NCBI GenBank assembly: GCA_012034405.1
Contig: JAAVLZ010000005.1
Span: 1-64,000 of the forward strand
Direction of reading: 5' to 3'
From: Oscillospiraceae bacterium HV4-5-C5C
Lineage (GTDB): Bacteria; Bacillota; Clostridia; Saccharofermentanales; Fastidiosipilaceae
DNA: 64,000 nt
Shown here: positions 60,384 through 64,000 of the stretch, in pieces
Position numbering within the stretch: position 1 is the first letter of the stretch
Layout of the letters: the number at the start of each line of letters is the position of its first letter
Position numbers and translations under genes: made by a program
Notes under the pieces: model-generated
Seen by the model: only the letters and a program-made list of their open reading frames with translations
What the model was told of the DNA's origin: nothing
Databases searched by the model: none

Positions 60384-63300
60384 ATGACAAAACTGAATGC
60401 TGATGGCAAGCCGGTCAACAGTCCGATCACGGACCTGGGGCTGCATCCCTGGAAACTGATTGAAACCCAGGCTAAAGGAGGCGAGGCTGATCGCAGCACT
60501 GCTTCCATTATGTCACTGGGTAACGGCCATATCGGGCTGAGAGCGTGGCAGGAGGACGACCTTAGCCAGCCTGGTGACGGCCTGGCCGGCACTTTCATCA
60601 ATGGCTTTTTTGAAAGCGAAGCGATCCGTTACGGAGAAACCGCCTACGGCTACGCCCGGGATAGTCAGACCATGATGAATCTGGCCAATCCCCTGCCGGT
60701 ATTGCTGGAAGTCAAGGGTATGAGGCTGTGCTTTTCTGCCGCTCTGCAAGCCGGTCAGATCAGCCATTACCGGCGCAGCTGGTCCATGGTGGACGGCACC
60801 CTGACCCGGAGTCTTCACTGGTCCGTGCCTGATGGTCCCACGCTCAAAATAGAATCCTGCCGTCTGGTCAGCCTGACAGAAGATAACCTGGCTTTGCAAA
60901 GTTACCGCGTCAGCTACCTGCCCGATCAGTCCAGCGTCGCAGACAGCCAAGTGCAGCTGCGGCTGGGACTGCGGCTGGACGCGCACGCTGCTAACCGCAG
61001 CGGCGGCAATGACCCGCGGGTAGGCCAGTCAGACAGGCTGAAACTAGTCTGCCGTAATAGTCTGGCTGACGCCAGCCGAGCCCTGGTTGCGCTGCGCCAG
61101 GATGCCAGTCACGCCGGTCTGTCAGCGGCGTTGGCGGTAGCGGCAAACCTGTCCTGGAGCGCTGGCGCGGTCAAAGCGAGCGGGAACACCGCCCGTCCGG
61201 CCGACCTCCCTGCTCCGCTTGCCCGGCTGGACGACGCTGCAGCGCCGGAGCTGAGCTGGGACCTCAGTCTGACCTCCCGGCAACCCTCAGTAACCTTAAG
61301 TAAATACATTGTGATACTGGATCAGCGGGACCTGCCGCCCGTCAAGCCTGAGCCTGATCTGCTGAAACACGCGGTTGATCTGGCCTGCGCCTGCCGGCAG
61401 CGTCCACTGTCGCAGTTTATGGCAGCGCAAAAAGACCGGCTGGCCCGGTTTTGGGACCAGGCAGACTGCGATATCCGCGGGGACCTCAGCCTGGCGCAGG
61501 GCCTGCATGTCAATTTATTCCATCTTTTACAGAGCGCCGGCCATAACGGCTGGAGCAGCGCAGCCGCCAAAGGCTTAAGCGGCGAAGGCTATGAGGGGCA
61601 TTACTTTTGGGATACGGAAATGTATGTCTTCCCTTTCTTTTTATATACTGATCCTAAACTGGCCAGGCAACTGTTGGCTTACCGCTGGTCAATCCTGCCC
61701 CAGGCCCGGCAGCGAGCTTCAGAGTTGGGCCACAGCGGCGCTTTATTTGCCTGGCGCACCATAGACGGACGGGAATGCTCGGCCTACTTTCCCGCCGGTA
61801 CCGCGCAGTACCATATAGACGCGGATATCGCGCTGGCCTGCCGCCGCTATTATGAAGCCACTGATGATCTGGCTTTCATGTGGGAAATGGGCGCGGAAAT
61901 CATCCTTGAAACCGCACGTTTCTGGCTTTCGCTGGGTTTTTATAATCAGGCCAGGGACGGAGCTTTTTGCCTGCAGGAGGTCACCGGCCCGGATGAATAC
62001 AGTGCACTGGTCAATAACAATTATTACACCAATCTGATGGCCCAAAAGAATCTGAGCTATGCTGTGGCGCTTCTCCAGTTACTTCAAGCAGACGACCCGG
62101 ACAGATTAACTTCATTGCTGCAGCGGCTGCACCTGGAAGCGGCAAGCTTTGCCGGGGCCTGTCAGCAAGCTGCAGATCACATGTTTTTACCCTATGATGA
62201 AGCAAACCGGCTCCCGCTCCAGGATGATCAGGTTTTACAGCGGCCGTTGTGGGATTTTGCCGCCACCCCGGCGGATCAGCATCCGTTGCTGCTGCACTAC
62301 CATGCGCTCAATATTTACCGGCACCGGGTCAGTAAACAGGCTGATCTGCTGCTGGCTATGTACTTGTGGCCTTCCGCCTTTGATCCTGAAAGCCAGCGCC
62401 GCGCCTACCTGTTTTATGAAGCCTGTACGACTCATGACTCCTCCCTGTCCGCTCCGATTTTTGCCGCCATGGCCTGCCGTCTGGGCTGGACCGGACACGC
62501 GTACCGTTACTTTATGAGCAGTGCCCGTCTGGATCTGGACGACCGCCAGGGAAACACTGCTGACGGGGTCCATCTGGCTAACATGGCCGGAACCTGGCTG
62601 GCCCTTACCAGCGGCTTTGGCGGGATGTCAACGGAAAACGGTCAATTAGCCTTCTGGCCCCGCCTGCCCAGGCAGTGGGAAGGGTACGGTTTTCAGATTT
62701 GTTTTAAGGGGAATCGGATTAAGCTTGAAATACATGGGGGCCAGGCGGTCTACCAATTGCTCGGCGGGCCGGGATTGACCTTCAGCCATCAAAAGCAACC
62801 AGTTCAGCTCAGTCCGGACCGCCCCCGCCTGCAACTGCCGCTGGCGGGGGCCGGCCGCTCCATAAACCCGGCGGATCGGCACGCAGGGTTAAAGGCCGTC
62901 ATCTTTGATGTAGACGGCGTCCTGCTGTCTACGGACGAAGAGCACTACCAGGCCTGGGCCCAAATCTGCCGTCAGGAAGGCATCTACTTTGACCGCAGCA
63001 TCAATCAGCGGCTGCGCGGCGTCAGCCGCAGGGATTGTGTTGATATTATTCTTGAAAAAGCCAGCCGGCCTTATAGTGAGACAGAAAAGGCAGCGCTGGC
63101 CCAACGTAAAAACCAGGCTTATCTGGAGGCCGTCGCCTGCCTGGATCAAAGCAGTGTACTCCCCGGCGTCGTAGAATTTCTGCAGGGCCTGACTGATCTG
63201 GGTTACCGCCTGGCTTCCGCTTCTTCCAGCCGCAACGCTGAACGGCTGCTGGCCGCCAGCGGTTTAGCGGATTGGTTTACGGTCAGGATTGACGGCAGCC

Positions 63301-63539
63301 AGCTGCTCCGCTCCAAACCGGATCCGGAAGTATTTTTGAAGGCCGCTCAGGCGCTGCAGCTGCAGCCGGCCGACTGTCTGGTCGTAGAAGACAGTGCCGC
63401 CGGTATTCAGGCCGCCAAAGCCGGTGGTTTCCGCAGTCTGGCAGTAGGGGCGGCTAATGACGACTGGCTGCGGCTGCAGTCGTCATTTTGCGCACGCAGC
63501 CTGGCTGATCTGAATGCGGATGAATTGGCCGACTGGTGA
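60384..63539 (+). CDS. Fusion of GH65 disaccharide phosphorylase and beta-phosphoglucomutase
   Basis: Cytoplasmic protein of 1051 residues. Residues ~20-815 form a GH65 phosphorylase: N-terminal sandwich (SIMSLGNGHIGLRAWQ), then an (alpha/alpha)6 barrel with YFWDTEMYVFPFFLY and the general acid Glu538 in TGPDEYSALVNNNYYT. Phosphorolysis would release beta-glucose 1-phosphate. Residues ~836-1051 are a HAD-type beta-phosphoglucomutase with Asp842 and Asp844 in FDVDGVLL, SASSSRNAERLL, RSKPDPEVFLKAA and VVEDSAAGIQAA, turning it into glucose 6-phosphate. The two steps are usually separate genes. The exact disaccharide (maltose, trehalose, kojibiose or nigerose) is not evident. Confidence 0.94.
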   Translation: MTKLNADGKPVNSPITDLGLHPWKLIETQAKGGEADRSTASIMSLGNGHIGLRAWQEDDLSQPGDGLAGTFINGFFESEAIRYGETAYGYARDSQTMMNLANPLPVLLEVKGMRLCFSAALQAGQISHYRRSWSMVDGTLTRSLHWSVPDGPTLKIESCRLVSLTEDNLALQSYRVSYLPDQSSVADSQVQLRLGLRLDAHAANRSGGNDPRVGQSDRLKLVCRNSLADASRALVALRQDASHAGLSAALAVAANLSWSAGAVKASGNTARPADLPAPLARLDDAAAPELSWDLSLTSRQPSVTLSKYIVILDQRDLPPVKPEPDLLKHAVDLACACRQRPLSQFMAAQKDRLARFWDQADCDIRGDLSLAQGLHVNLFHLLQSAGHNGWSSAAAKGLSGEGYEGHYFWDTEMYVFPFFLYTDPKLARQLLAYRWSILPQARQRASELGHSGALFAWRTIDGRECSAYFPAGTAQYHIDADIALACRRYYEATDDLAFMWEMGAEIILETARFWLSLGFYNQARDGAFCLQEVTGPDEYSALVNNNYYTNLMAQKNLSYAVALLQLLQADDPDRLTSLLQRLHLEAASFAGACQQAADHMFLPYDEANRLPLQDDQVLQRPLWDFAATPADQHPLLLHYHALNIYRHRVSKQADLLLAMYLWPSAFDPESQRRAYLFYEACTTHDSSLSAPIFAAMACRLGWTGHAYRYFMSSARLDLDDRQGNTADGVHLANMAGTWLALTSGFGGMSTENGQLAFWPRLPRQWEGYGFQICFKGNRIKLEIHGGQAVYQLLGGPGLTFSHQKQPVQLSPDRPRLQLPLAGAGRSINPADRHAGLKAVIFDVDGVLLSTDEEHYQAWAQICRQEGIYFDRSINQRLRGVSRRDCVDIILEKASRPYSETEKAALAQRKNQAYLEAVACLDQSSVLPGVVEFLQGLTDLGYRLASASSSRNAERLLAASGLADWFTVRIDGSQLLRSKPDPEVFLKAAQALQLQPADCLVVEDSAAGIQAAKAGGFRSLAVGAANDDWLRLQSSFCARSLADLNADELADW

Positions 63540-63619
63540 TCGGAGCGGCGCTGAAGCTCACTGAGCGCAGGCGGGACAGGTGCGGGCCATCCGTCCGGCT
63601 CCGGACAGCCGACAGACTC

Positions 63620-64000
63620 CTAGAGCAGATCCTGATTATAAACCGCGCGGACTCCGCCAATATAAGGCGGGCGGGTGCGGGCGGCCGTTACCACCGCAAA
63701 GCCGATTTGTCTGACTGACAGTCTTACCGGCACAGCTACCTCTCTCAGATGCATGCCGATCAAAGTCTGGCCGATATCCAGGCCAGCATCAGCCTTCAGA
63801 TGTCGCAGGACCACCGGCTGCGGCAGCAAGCTGTAATAAGCCGTGGCAAAACTTCCGCCGGCTTTGGGTTGAGGGATGACGCTGCAAAGCTCGTCTTTTT
63901 CAGCCGCCCAGCTCCCTGCAGGCAGCACCAGCGCACGGTTAAGATGTTCGCAGCACTGCGCCGCCAGGACCACCCCGGCCGGCCGGGTCACTGCCAGCAG
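63620..64000 (-). CDS. YwlG/DUF436 (TIGR01440) family protein, partial
   Basis: The C-terminal part of a gene running off the window. Readable residues match the TIGR01440/DUF436 family: QCCEHLNRALVLP, VIPQPKAGGSFATAYYSLL, LDIGQTLIGMHLREVAVPVR, and VVTAARTRPPYIGG near the end. The family is widespread in Bacillota and has no settled function. The frame stays open to the last base, so the true start lies beyond 64000; a GTG at 63991 is internal. The gene is convergent with the phosphorylase fusion, 80 bases away, with no clear terminator between. Confidence 0.88.
   Translation of the reverse strand: MLAVTRPAGVVLAAQCCEHLNRALVLPAGSWAAEKDELCSVIPQPKAGGSFATAYYSLLPQPVVLRHLKADAGLDIGQTLIGMHLREVAVPVRLSVRQIGFAVVTAARTRPPYIGGVRAVYNQDLL

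Overview
The window looks like the chromosome of a Gram-positive, probably anaerobic member of the Bacillota, most likely class Clostridia. The DNA is moderately GC-rich. AGGAGG-type ribosome sites stand close upstream of many ATG, GTG and TTG starts. Characteristic genes include an LtaS-type polyglycerolphosphate synthase, HelD, an AbrB-like regulator, ATP-dependent PEP carboxykinase, formate-tetrahydrofolate ligase, LuxS, bleomycin-hydrolase-type PepC, an M16C peptidase, and sugar-binding lipoproteins with LAAC lipoboxes. The genus cannot be fixed from this sequence. No rRNA, tRNA or CRISPR array was seen.

Layout. 1-3.5 kb is a decayed, more AT-rich accessory patch: a collapsed IS3-type relic, a GNAT enzyme, a TIGR04076 protein with a small kinase, a frameshifted NifX/NifB-like pseudogene and other remnants, followed by an intact molybdate-binding Mop protein. 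3.9-8.1 kb carries a nitrilase, a MerR-like fragment, an AbrB/ABC-exporter operon and a nucleoside phosphorylase. 8.2-17.6 kb is mostly housekeeping: a Fur-family regulator, a QueD-like protein, DUF2200, AlkD, a Cys/Met PLP enzyme, two nitroreductases, pckA and a membrane glycerophosphodiesterase. 17.6-23.8 kb holds two DHA2 drug exporters. One has a TetR regulator and is broken by an exact 20-bp duplication; the other has a terminator in its leader. A GNAT, a DUF697 GTPase and a DUF6506 protein lie between them. 23.8-38.4 kb carries GH31 and GH20 glycosidases, a thioesterase, MscS, a PiT phosphate transporter with its DUF47 partner, HelD, an LTA-synthase-like protein and a metallo-beta-lactamase-fold hydrolase.

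39.1-43.7 kb is the most distinctive metabolic block. It is a minus-strand operon, fhs, then a FolD-FchA fusion, then an MTA/SAH nucleosidase-LuxS fusion. It joins one-carbon loading onto tetrahydrofolate to detoxification of S-adenosylhomocysteine and AI-2 release. 43.9-48.7 kb carries a TlpA/CcdA thiol-redox pair and then a tightly overlapping operon of esterase, condensation-type acyltransferase and DUF6320 membrane protein. 48.7-55.2 kb has PepC, an ECF S-component, a protein of unknown function and an M16C peptidase.

55.3-63.5 kb is a sugar locus: a lipoprotein made almost only of six-residue repeats, an AraC regulator, and a divergent operon of sugar-binding lipoprotein, two permeases and a GH65 phosphorylase fused to beta-phosphoglucomutase. 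The imported disaccharide would be split phosphorolytically and the glucose 1-phosphate converted to glucose 6-phosphate by one polypeptide. The window ends inside a YwlG/DUF436 gene.
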